Positions 6,106 through 12,654 of a DNA stretch of 29,040 bases are shown piece after piece. Below the pieces are notes generated by a model that saw only the letters and a program-made list of their open reading frames with translations, was not told where the DNA came from and ran no database searches. How positions within the stretch are numbered: position 1 is the stretch's first letter; each line of letters begins with the position of its first letter. This DNA is from a virus: positions 1-29,040 of IMG/VR virus record IMGVR_UViG_3300027851_000098, one strand, 5' to 3'. The translations under genes were made by a program, and so were the position numbers.

Positions 6106-6363
6106 CTATCTGTAGACATCGCCGCGCGGGGCGATGCGCTGAACCTCAATGATGCGGATCACATCTTCCCGGACGTAAATCACCCGCCAGTCACCGACCC
6201 GCAGGCGGAACGCCGCAACACCCTGCAACCGCTTGGCGTCGATATCCTGGCGATCCGGGTCCGCCGCCAGCTTCTGCAGGGCTGCATCGATGCGCGTCTG
6301 CATCTGCTTCGGGGCCTTGCGAAGGTCTTTGGCGGCGTTGCGGGTCAGGGTGATCTTGTACAT
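6106..6363 (-). CDS. RelE/ParE/HigB-family toxin
   Basis: 85 residues. MYKITLTRNAAKDLRKAPKQ, then ALQKLAADP, RLQGVAAFRLRVGDWRVIYV and a final IEVQRIAPRGDVYR strand are typical of the RelE superfamily, whose members are mostly ribosome-dependent mRNA nucleases (ParE members act on gyrase). The Arg-rich R...RVGDWRVIY block is the conserved core. The start at 6363 is set by an AAGGAGC ribosome site 9 bases upstream; the frame extends to 6438 without support. First gene of the toxin-antitoxin operon. Confidence 0.88.
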   Translation of the reverse strand: MYKITLTRNAAKDLRKAPKQMQTRIDAALQKLAADPDRQDIDAKRLQGVAAFRLRVGDWRVIYVREDVIRIIEVQRIAPRGDVYR

Positions 6364-6387
6364 CGGTCTTTGCTCCTTACAAAGACA

Positions 6388-6416
6388 TTTATAGCGAATT
6401 GCTATGGACCATGCAA
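6388..6416 (-). promoter_or_regulatory. Promoter of the toxin-antitoxin operon
   Basis: On the minus strand TTGCAT (6416-6411) and TATAAA (6393-6388) are separated by exactly 17 bp, a good sigma-70-type promoter. Predicted start near 6381, about 18 bases before the toxin ATG. Operator OA overlaps the spacer and the -10, as expected for autorepression. Confidence 0.7.
6391..6405. promoter_or_regulatory. Antitoxin operator OA
   Basis: ATAGC-GAATT-GCTAT is a perfect inverted repeat with a 5-base spacer. The same arms recur at 6445-6459, and a single half-site ATAGC occurs at 6424-6428. Lies over the toxin-antitoxin promoter. Confidence 0.7.
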
Positions 6417-6444
6417 GCGAAATATAGCGCATTTCCAAGAAAAA

Positions 6445-6459
6445 ATAGCAATTAGCTAT
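6445..6459. promoter_or_regulatory. Antitoxin operator OB
   Basis: ATAGC-AATTA-GCTAT has the same arms and spacing as OA, 54 bp away. It lies 34 bases upstream of the cytosine methyltransferase start, so binding here could also affect that gene. Confidence 0.65.
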
Positions 6460-6493
6460 GTATCAATCCAGTCCGTATATGGGGGAATTGTCC

Positions 6494-8152
6494 ATGCCGT
6501 TTGACGCGACCCGGCCGGAATTGATCATTGACCTGTTCGCGGGTGGTGGTGGCGTATCCACGGGGTTTGAAATGGGGCTGGGGCGATCCCCCGATTATGC
6601 CGTCAACCACCGGGCCGAAGCCCTGGCGATGCATCGCGCCAACCACCCCAACACCCGGCATGTGACGGAAGATGTCTGGCATTTCGACCCGCGCGCGGTG
6701 ATCGGGGATTGGCCGGTCGGTATCCTCTGGGCCAGCCCCGATTGCAAGCATTTCAGCCGGGCCAAGGGGGCGATTCCGGTCGATAAAAACATCCGGGATC
6801 TGGCCTGGGTCGTGGTCAAGCTGGCGCGGGAAATCAGCCCGCGCATCATCATGGTGGAAAATGTACCGGAATTCCTGGATTGGGGGCCGCTGATCGAAGA
6901 TGACCAGGGCCGGTGCTATCCCGATCCCGCGCGCAAGGGCGATGAATTCCTGCGATGGCAATCCGCGCTCAAGGCGCTCGGCTATCGGGTGGAATGGCGC
7001 AAGTTGCGGGCCTATCAGCACGGAATACCGACCCTGCGCACCCGGCTGTTCGTGATCGCCAGGCGCGACGGTCGGCCCATCGTCTGGCCGGAAATCACGC
7101 ATGACCGGCCGGGCGCCCCTGCCGTGATGGCGGGTCGCGCCAAGCCCTGGCGAACAGCGGCGGAAATCATCGACTGGAATATCCCCTGCTATTCGATTTT
7201 CGACAGCTCCGCCGAAATCTGGGATCGCTATGGCGTGCGGATCAGGCGCCCCCTGGCAGAGGCGACCATGGCGCGGATTGCCCATGGGGTCTGGCGCTGG
7301 GTGTTGACCGATCCAGACCCGTTCATCCTGACCTTGACCCATGGCGGGCGGCTGGAACCGATCCGGGAGCCCCTGCGGACCCTGACCAGCGCCCATCGGG
7401 GGGAACGGGCGCTTGTCATGCCCTCCCTCGCGGCATCCATGATCGATACCGGTAATGGTGAACGGTCGGGGCAGGGGCCGCGCGCCTATGGGGTTGATCG
7501 CCCGCTGCGCACCATCACGGCATCGGGTGCGAAATCGGCGCTGATCGCAGCCCATCTCTCCCCGCAATATGGCACCTCGCGCGGGGCATCCGCCCGCGCA
7601 CCCGTCGGGGCGATAACCTCCGATGGGATGGGCAAACAGGCCGTGATTGCCGCTTTCCTGGCGCAGCACAATGCGGGGGGATATTCGGGGCCTGGACGGT
7701 CGGCCCGCGCGCCACTGTCCACCCTGACGGCGGCAGGGTCACAACAGGGCGTGGTGACCACATCGATGTCGGAAGGCAGGGCGGGGCATGCCGAACATGT
7801 TCGCGCCTTTCTGACCAAATATTACTCCGCCGGGCAGATCGCCCAATCCCTGCGCGACCCGTTGCATACGGTTACGGAAAAGGCGCGGATGGGGCTGGTT
7901 ACCGTGCATGGCGTCGATCTGCAGATCACCGATATCTGCATGCGCATGCTGGTGCCGTGCGAATGCTATCGCGCCCATGCCTTCCCGGCTGATTACATCG
8001 TCGATCACGGCATTGATGAGGATGGGCGAAAAATCCCGCTTAGCAAAACGCTGCAATATGATTTTGTCGGTAACAGCGTGCCGCCCGAATTCGTGGCGCA
8101 ACTCTCCCGCCTCAATGCCCCCGAACTCGCACGCGGGGGGATGGCGGCATGA
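6494..8152 (+). CDS. C5-cytosine DNA methyltransferase, phage type with repeated region
   Basis: 552 residues. Motif I DLFAGGGGVSTGFE (13-26), catalytic cysteine in SPDCKHFS (Cys 84; SPDC in place of the usual PPC), ENVPEF of motif VI (122-127), TLRTRLFVIA of motif VIII, and motif X VGNSVPPEF near the C-terminus. Between VIII and X, in the target-recognition region, lie five related units (PLRTLTS, PLRTITA, PVGAITS, PLSTLTA, PLHTVTE, each followed by a hydrophobic strand), a known trait of this phage subgroup. It would methylate phage DNA, probably against restriction. Start chosen at 6494 for its GGGGGA site; upstream ATGs at 6458 and 6479 lack one, and 6458 overlaps an operator. Overlaps the next gene by ATGA. 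Confidence 0.9.
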   Translation: MPFDATRPELIIDLFAGGGGVSTGFEMGLGRSPDYAVNHRAEALAMHRANHPNTRHVTEDVWHFDPRAVIGDWPVGILWASPDCKHFSRAKGAIPVDKNIRDLAWVVVKLAREISPRIIMVENVPEFLDWGPLIEDDQGRCYPDPARKGDEFLRWQSALKALGYRVEWRKLRAYQHGIPTLRTRLFVIARRDGRPIVWPEITHDRPGAPAVMAGRAKPWRTAAEIIDWNIPCYSIFDSSAEIWDRYGVRIRRPLAEATMARIAHGVWRWVLTDPDPFILTLTHGGRLEPIREPLRTLTSAHRGERALVMPSLAASMIDTGNGERSGQGPRAYGVDRPLRTITASGAKSALIAAHLSPQYGTSRGASARAPVGAITSDGMGKQAVIAAFLAQHNAGGYSGPGRSARAPLSTLTAAGSQQGVVTTSMSEGRAGHAEHVRAFLTKYYSAGQIAQSLRDPLHTVTEKARMGLVTVHGVDLQITDICMRMLVPCECYRAHAFPADYIVDHGIDEDGRKIPLSKTLQYDFVGNSVPPEFVAQLSRLNAPELARGGMAA

Positions 8153-10155
8153 GTGCAAAACGCCAGGCCAAGCCCGCCCGCCCGAATGCCGGGCGGGACA
8201 TGAACGACGCGGCGCGCGACGGTGTGTCGCCCGAAGCCATTGCCGATGCGGTCGATCAGGCCCGCGAGGTGATGGGCGATGCCGCGCCCCCCGCACCCCC
8301 TGATGATGATGGGGGCTATGCGGGCCGTCCCGGCGAAATCGATATGGAGCGCTGCCCGATCCAGTTCCTGGGCAAGGATCGGCGCAATTTCTATATTGCC
8401 GATGTGGAGGGGGGATTGCAGGCTGTCTCGCGTTTCAGCCCGGTGGAGATTGAGCGGCTGTTCTATGGCGATCTGACTTGGCTGATGGACAGTTTCGGCT
8501 ATTTCGACAGCCCCGCGCCCAAGGGCCGCGAACCCTATCGCGCCCCGCATTTCCGCGCCTTTGCCATGGCGCAATGCGCGCAGGCGGGCTGGTTCGATCC
8601 GGGGCAGCATATAAGGGGGCCGGGCTGTTGGCCGGATGGGGCAGAGCCCGACCTTGCCGGTAATCTGGTGCTGCATCGCGGGCGGGAGGTCTGGCACATC
8701 ACCCATGCGGATGACGGGTCGGGCATGCGCTGGCAGCGCCACCGCCCCGGCGTGCGCATTGGTCAATTCGTCTATCCCCGCACCGATGGGGTAGGCGTCT
8801 CGCTGGGTGATGCGCCGCTGCGTGATGATCAGTATGAGGATCTGCTGCGCCTGATCGGCCGCATCCCCTGGGCCGATCCGAAACGCGACGGGGTGATCTA
8901 TCTGGGCGGGATAGCCCTGTCGTTTCTGACCGGCGCCGTTCCGCACCGGCCGGGGTTTTTCGTCACCTCCGCATTCGGCGGGGGCAAATCCACCATCAGC
9001 CGGTTGGCGGCGGTGCTGGCCGATGGTCGATACCTGCGCAATTACAGCGAGGCTGCTATCCGCGATGATGCGGTGGAGCGGCGCGGTGCCAGCCTGATCG
9101 TGATCGATGAGGCCGAGAAAAAATCCGGCCCGGATCAACAGGAAAAAATCCTGCCCATCGTGGAAATCGCGCGGCATGCATTTGACTGGGCCGGGGGGAC
9201 ATTCGGCCGCGCGGGCGGGGGCAGCACAGGCATTATCCATGCCAATTTCATGTTTTTCGGCATCGATCCGCCACCGATGGGCAATCAGGATATCAGCCGA
9301 TTTCCGACCCTGCGCCTGAAACCGTTGGAGGCGGGACCGGAAGAGATATTGGATTTCGAAGGGCATAAGCAGCGGGTCAGCGCCTATGGCGGGGCGATGC
9401 GACGGCGCATGCTGGATGGCTGGCACCGCATGGCTGATCTGCATGGCCGGTTCCGCCGCGCCCTGATGCTGACGGGGCATGACCCGCGCGGGGCCGATGT
9501 GTTCGCCGCTTTCCTGTCCTGTGGCGCGCTGCTGAAATTCGGGGGTGCTGCGATGCCCGACGAATTCGTGGCGCGCATGGTGGCGCGCTTCGCCCCCGAC
9601 AACATGACCAATGCCCAGGAATTCCGCGACCCGGCCGAAAGCTGCCTTAACCGGTTGCTGACCAGCCATAACCCCGAATGGCATTCCGGCACGCAGGAGT
9701 TGATAGGCGAGATCGTATCGGCTGCCCTGCAGGCAAGCCACGTTCCAACCGACCCGTCCCACACCAAACTCCGCCGGTTGGGTCTTGCCTGGCGGGAGGT
9801 GGATTGTGGGGATGCGGGGCGGTTCCAACATCTGGCGGTTGCCTATGAATGGGAATCGCTGCGCAAACTGTTCCAGGGCTCAACCTGGGACCATGGCGGG
9901 TGGAAGGCCGCCCTCTTGAAACTGCCGCCGCATGTGATGCTGAGCGGCGCTGCCCTGGCCCCGCGCCGCAGTAGCGAGCCGATACGGTTCGGGCGGGGCG
10001 CATCCAGTGCCGCAACCTGCCGGGCGGTGCTGATCCCCGTGCACATCGTCAACCGGTATCTGTCGACGGAGGATATGGACGCTCCCCCCGCACCCCCCTT
10101 CCAGGGCGGGGATGGTGCCGGTTCGGGCGACCCGCTGGATGGGGATGGGGCATGA
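8149..10155 (+). CDS. P-loop ATPase, probable replicative helicase partner of the primase
   Basis: 668 residues. After a low-complexity N-terminus (residues 1-60, Ala/Pro/Asp-rich) and a domain of unknown fold, AFGGGKST near residue 282 is a variant Walker A and SLIVIDEAEK near 320 a Walker B. The following FMFFGIDPPPMGNQDISRF region fits sensor/arginine-finger positions of DUF927/VirE-like phage ATPases, a guess from overall pattern. The C-terminal third is helical and ends in an acidic Gly/Asp tail. Located after the primase and methyltransferase and just before the repeat cluster, so a role in origin unwinding is likely. Start overlaps the previous stop. Confidence 0.7.
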   Translation: MSAKRQAKPARPNAGRDMNDAARDGVSPEAIADAVDQAREVMGDAAPPAPPDDDGGYAGRPGEIDMERCPIQFLGKDRRNFYIADVEGGLQAVSRFSPVEIERLFYGDLTWLMDSFGYFDSPAPKGREPYRAPHFRAFAMAQCAQAGWFDPGQHIRGPGCWPDGAEPDLAGNLVLHRGREVWHITHADDGSGMRWQRHRPGVRIGQFVYPRTDGVGVSLGDAPLRDDQYEDLLRLIGRIPWADPKRDGVIYLGGIALSFLTGAVPHRPGFFVTSAFGGGKSTISRLAAVLADGRYLRNYSEAAIRDDAVERRGASLIVIDEAEKKSGPDQQEKILPIVEIARHAFDWAGGTFGRAGGGSTGIIHANFMFFGIDPPPMGNQDISRFPTLRLKPLEAGPEEILDFEGHKQRVSAYGGAMRRRMLDGWHRMADLHGRFRRALMLTGHDPRGADVFAAFLSCGALLKFGGAAMPDEFVARMVARFAPDNMTNAQEFRDPAESCLNRLLTSHNPEWHSGTQELIGEIVSAALQASHVPTDPSHTKLRRLGLAWREVDCGDAGRFQHLAVAYEWESLRKLFQGSTWDHGGWKAALLKLPPHVMLSGAALAPRRSSEPIRFGRGASSAATCRAVLIPVHIVNRYLSTEDMDAPPAPPFQGGDGAGSGDPLDGDGA

Positions 10156-10198
10156 TGGCGCCCTGCCTGACCCGGATTCGGGGTATCGGTCCCGGCTC

Positions 10199-10423
10199 TG
10201 TCCCGGTCACTGGGACAGGGCGAAAGCCAGGGATTTCCTGGGCTTGTGGCCCCCCTGTCCCGGTTGTCCCGGTTTTTCCGGATTTGCGGCATCGCATAGG
10301 CCCATGCACGCGCGCACGCGCCACGCATCTTCTTCTTATTCTTAATATCGGGACAGGATTAATATAATGGCTCAACCCCGCAGCATCGCTGGTGTCCCGG
10401 TCCTGTCCCGGTCCTGTCCCGTT
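10199..10423. repeat. Cluster of eight TGTCCCGGT-type repeats
   Basis: Direct copies of TGTCCCGGT start at 10199, 10256, 10265 (the last two abut, period 9), 10393 and 10404 (period 11), with a variant TGTCCCGTT at 10415. Inverted copies lie at 10211-10218 (one mismatch) and 10349-10356. CTGTCCC (10198-10204) and GGGACAG (10212-10218) form a perfect hairpin with a 7-base loop. The cluster follows the replication ATPase and reaches into the 5' end of the next frame. It could be iterons of a replication origin or operators for the downstream regulator. Confidence 0.75.
10363..10368 (+). promoter_or_regulatory. Possible -10 element (TATAAT) at the regulator gene
   Basis: A consensus TATAAT lies at the end of an AT-rich stretch (10330-10368). 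The best -35 candidate, TTCTTA at 10339-10344 with an 18-bp spacer, is poor. If used, transcription starts near 10375, after ATG 10367, and the gene would start at ATG 10475. One inverted repeat copy (10349-10356) would lie between -35 and -10. Confidence 0.35.
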
Positions 10424-11065
10424 TTGCCCGGCACCGGGTCGGAGATTGTCCGCGCCAAGGTGGAGGCGGAATTCATGCGTCGTGCCGATCCGGATTGCAT
10501 CGCGCTGGTCTCGACCGGGGTTGCACGGGTCGAAGACGGGAAGGTGCTGCGCCTGCGCGTTGATGGCGACGGAAGGGAATACTGGATCATTGATCCCGAG
10601 CTGACGCTGGGCTGGCGCGCGGGGCAGGGGCTGGATGATGCCCCCGCCATCATCGCCGGGGTGCGCGTGTTGCTGGCCGATCATGGCCTGCGCTATCTGC
10701 GCATGCCGCGTGCCATGGTGGATCGGTTCGAAGGGCAGATGCGCAGTTGGGCCGGGGTGCGCATCCCCGATGATGACCGTGCCGACATGGCGGCGGCGCG
10801 CGAAGCGCTGGGCCTGACCGACACGGCGCGCCGCTGGTCGGATGCCGATGAACGGTCGTTCCTGCGCATGGAAGGCTGGATTGGTGCGCTCCCCGCCGAT
10901 CAGCGCCGCGCCGTGCTGGCTATCGGGGTGCGCGGCATGTCGTTGCGCAAGGCCGCCGCCGCCTTCGATCTGGGTGGGAAAACCTGGGCCGCGCGCCTGT
11001 TTGATCGGGGCTGCGATGCCCTGGAACTGGCCATTCGCGACTATGCCGAAAAAAATCTGAAATAG
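10367..11065 (+). CDS. Putative late regulator with C-terminal sigma-like HTH
   Basis: 232 residues. The C-terminal 60 residues (LPADQRRAVLAIGVRGMSLRK, AAAAFDLGGKTWAARLFDRG) resemble a sigma region 4/HTH fold used in phage late regulators; I recall DUF6362-type proteins but cannot confirm. The middle is unassigned. It is the last gene before a terminator and the late genes, the position of an antiterminator or activator such as lambda Q. Start uncertain: ATG 10367 has AGGA 8 bases upstream, but the first 36 codons run through three TGTCCCGGT repeats, and ATG 10475 has a better GGAGG site 8 bases upstream. Confidence 0.6.
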   Translation: MAQPRSIAGVPVLSRSCPVLPGTGSEIVRAKVEAEFMRRADPDCIALVSTGVARVEDGKVLRLRVDGDGREYWIIDPELTLGWRAGQGLDDAPAIIAGVRVLLADHGLRYLRMPRAMVDRFEGQMRSWAGVRIPDDDRADMAAAREALGLTDTARRWSDADERSFLRMEGWIGALPADQRRAVLAIGVRGMSLRKAAAAFDLGGKTWAARLFDRGCDALELAIRDYAEKNLK

Positions 11066-11120
11066 GGGGTGGACAGTTTGGCCGGAATCGCGGCCCGAAT
11101 ATGGGACTGTTGGATAACTG

Positions 11121-11156
11121 GGCCTCGGGGGCGTCACCCCCGGGGCCTTTCGCTTT
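11121..11156 (+). terminator. Rho-independent terminator before the late genes
   Basis: GGCCTCGGGGG (11121-11131) pairs with CCCCCGGGGCC (11137-11147), 11 pairs including one G-U, loop of 5, followed by TTTCGCTTTT. It stands between the putative regulator and the first late gene, whose ATG is only 15 bases after it. Confidence 0.8.
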
Positions 11157-11170
11157 TCGGGGGGCCGTGG

Positions 11171-11908
11171 ATGTTCGATCTGCAGATCACGCCAACCGGG
11201 GATTGGGCCAAGAAACTGGATCAGCTGGAAGACCGGTTGTTCCGTCAGGCTGTGGCGGCGGGCTTGACCAAAACCGCCAACCGGGTTCGCTGGGAACTGC
11301 GCGACCAGATGCGCGCCCGCTTTGACCGGCCCGTGCCCTTCACCCTCAACTCGGTCACGGTGCTGGATGCCAAGCCGGACAATCCGGTGGCGCGCGTCTT
11401 CTTCCGCGAATTCGCGAATAAGGGCACGCCTGCATCGAAATATCTGGCGCCGCAAATGAGGGGCGGTGCACGCCGTTTCACGAAATTTGAAGCTGCTCTC
11501 TGGCATCGCGGTATGCTGCCATCGGGGATGTACGCGATCCCGGCGAAGTACGCCAAGCTGAATGCCTATGGCAACATCAGCCCCGGCCAAGTGGTCAAAA
11601 TCCTGTCGAACCTTCGGGCATTTGGCGAACAGGGCTACATGGCCAACCAGCGTAGAGACGGAAAATCTAAAGGCGTTCGTCGCCGGGATCAGTACGTTGT
11701 CGGCGGCGCTCATGCGGGACGGCCCGACCTCAAGCCCGGCATCTATGAGCGCCGGGGCGACAACCTGCTTCCCGTGATGATCTTCGTTCGGGGCGTGCAT
11801 TACAAAATTCGTTTTCCTCATGTCGTCATCGCTCAAAACGTGATCAAGCACCGATTGCCACGCGATCTAGCCAGCGCAATCCGCACAGTGCAGCGTGAAG
11901 CCCGTTAA
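11171..11908 (+). CDS. Putative phage structural/morphogenesis protein upstream of terminase
   Basis: 245 residues, mixed helix and strand. AAGLTKTANRVRWELRDQM, then PFTLNSVTVL, then KGTPASKYLAPQMRGGARR and a C-terminal PVMIFVRGVHYKIRFP strand block. The pattern of an N-terminal amphipathic helix followed by strands recalls minor head-tail (HK97 gp10-like) proteins, but this is not certain. Its position as first late gene, before the small terminase, fits a virion or assembly role. Start at 11171; the frame is open from 11069, but that part covers the terminator. Ribosome site weak. Confidence 0.55.
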   Translation: MFDLQITPTGDWAKKLDQLEDRLFRQAVAAGLTKTANRVRWELRDQMRARFDRPVPFTLNSVTVLDAKPDNPVARVFFREFANKGTPASKYLAPQMRGGARRFTKFEAALWHRGMLPSGMYAIPAKYAKLNAYGNISPGQVVKILSNLRAFGEQGYMANQRRDGKSKGVRRRDQYVVGGAHAGRPDLKPGIYERRGDNLLPVMIFVRGVHYKIRFPHVVIAQNVIKHRLPRDLASAIRTVQREAR

Positions 11909-11977
11909 TGGGTCCCTCCTGGCCCAGGGGGCCACGCCGGGAATTCAAGCGCCGACTTAGGTCGAGAGATTAATAAA

Positions 11978-11990
11978 AATCAACGAGTTA
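11978..11990 (+). promoter_or_regulatory. Consensus IHF binding site
   Basis: The 13 bases AATCAACGAGTTA match WATCAANNNNTTR at every defined position and are preceded by an A/T-rich tract (ATTAATAAAA). IHF bends DNA and assists terminase binding at lambda cosB. Confidence 0.6.
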
Positions 11991-12024
11991 AGCCTATTAA
12001 GGATCGAGTTAAGGCGGGGTTAAG
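11987..12024 (+). repeat. GTTAAG repeats, candidate small-terminase sites
   Basis: GTTAAG occurs at 11987-11992, 12008-12013 and 12019-12024, spaced 21 and 11 bp, close to whole helical turns. The first two are part of the longer CGAGTTAAG. A variant ATTAAG is at 11996-12001. The repeats would face one side of the DNA and lie directly before the gene for the Nu1-like protein. Confidence 0.6.
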
Positions 12025-12027
12025 CCG

Positions 12028-12654
12028 ATGCAAACCATCGTCAGCAAAGCGGATTTCGCGCGGCATCGTGGTGTGAGTGCGCCGCGCGTGTCGCAGTGGA
12101 TCGGCAAAGGCCAGCTTCGCCCCCCGGCGCTTACGGCAGAGGGGCGGGTCTGGCTGGAGGAGGCGGAGCGTCAGTTGGGCGCGACGCTGGATGTCGGCGG
12201 GCAGATGGGCAAGGCCCTGCGCGAGCCTGGGGCGAACGCCGTGCGCGTGTCATCCACGCCCCGCGCGGTTGACGAAAACGACCCCGCACGTCGTCAGGCC
12301 ATCGCGAAAGCGCAGATGGCGGAGATGGATGCGGAACGCGCGCTTCGCCGATCCATGGAGGAGCGTGGAACCTATGTCCTGACGGCGGGTGTGAAACCGT
12401 CCTGGGCCAAAACGCTGGGGACGGTGCTGGCGTCGATTGAAGGCGCGCTGATCGACAGGGTCACCCTGGCAATGCAGGCGGATTTCGGGGCTGACCCCCG
12501 CGCCGTCAAAGCCCGGCTGCGGGCCGTGGTTCGGGAATGGCGGGAAGATTTGGCGGAACACGCGGTGAAGGAAGTGGGCGCCGCGCCGGAATTCGTGGCG
12601 GACCCTGCGCGGGTGGATGGGGCGAATGATGGAGGCATATCTAGCCAATCCTGA
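12028..12654 (+). CDS. Terminase small subunit, Nu1-like
   Basis: 208 residues. The N-terminal 45 residues (VSKADFARHRGVSAPRVSQW, then IGKGQLRP) are a winged helix-turn-helix of the Nu1/MerR-like type used to bind cos. The middle (RRQAIAKAQMAEMDAERALRR) is a helical, probably coiled segment. The C-terminal part would contact the large subunit. In lambda the product marks cosB and recruits GpA. The gene lies right after the GTTAAG repeats and overlaps the large terminase gene by 38 bases. Confidence 0.82.
   Translation: MQTIVSKADFARHRGVSAPRVSQWIGKGQLRPPALTAEGRVWLEEAERQLGATLDVGGQMGKALREPGANAVRVSSTPRAVDENDPARRQAIAKAQMAEMDAERALRRSMEERGTYVLTAGVKPSWAKTLGTVLASIEGALIDRVTLAMQADFGADPRAVKARLRAVVREWREDLAEHAVKEVGAAPEFVADPARVDGANDGGISSQS

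Larger units (their letters stand above)
11909..12027. promoter_or_regulatory. Probable cos/packaging region (cosB-like)
   Basis: Non-coding gap before the small terminase. Left part: GC-rich with dyad TGGCC-caggg-GGCCA (11920-11934), a candidate nicking region. Then dyad CGAC-TTAG-GTCG (11953-11964). Right part: AT-rich bend with a perfect match to the IHF consensus WATCAANNNNTTR (11978-11990), and GTTAAG at 11987, 12008 and 12019 plus ATTAAG at 11996. The order matches lambda cosN-IHF-R sites-Nu1. The function is inferred. Confidence 0.55.

Noticed and set aside
8005-9831. Minus-strand frame of 608 codons opposite the replication ATPase
   Set aside because: It lies across clear plus-strand genes with Walker motifs and has no ribosome site or family features.
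10152-10367. Plus-strand frame of 71 codons starting ATGATG after the ATPase gene
   Set aside because: Its sequence is made mostly of the TGTCCCGGT repeats and AT-rich leader, with poor codon usage; better read as non-coding.
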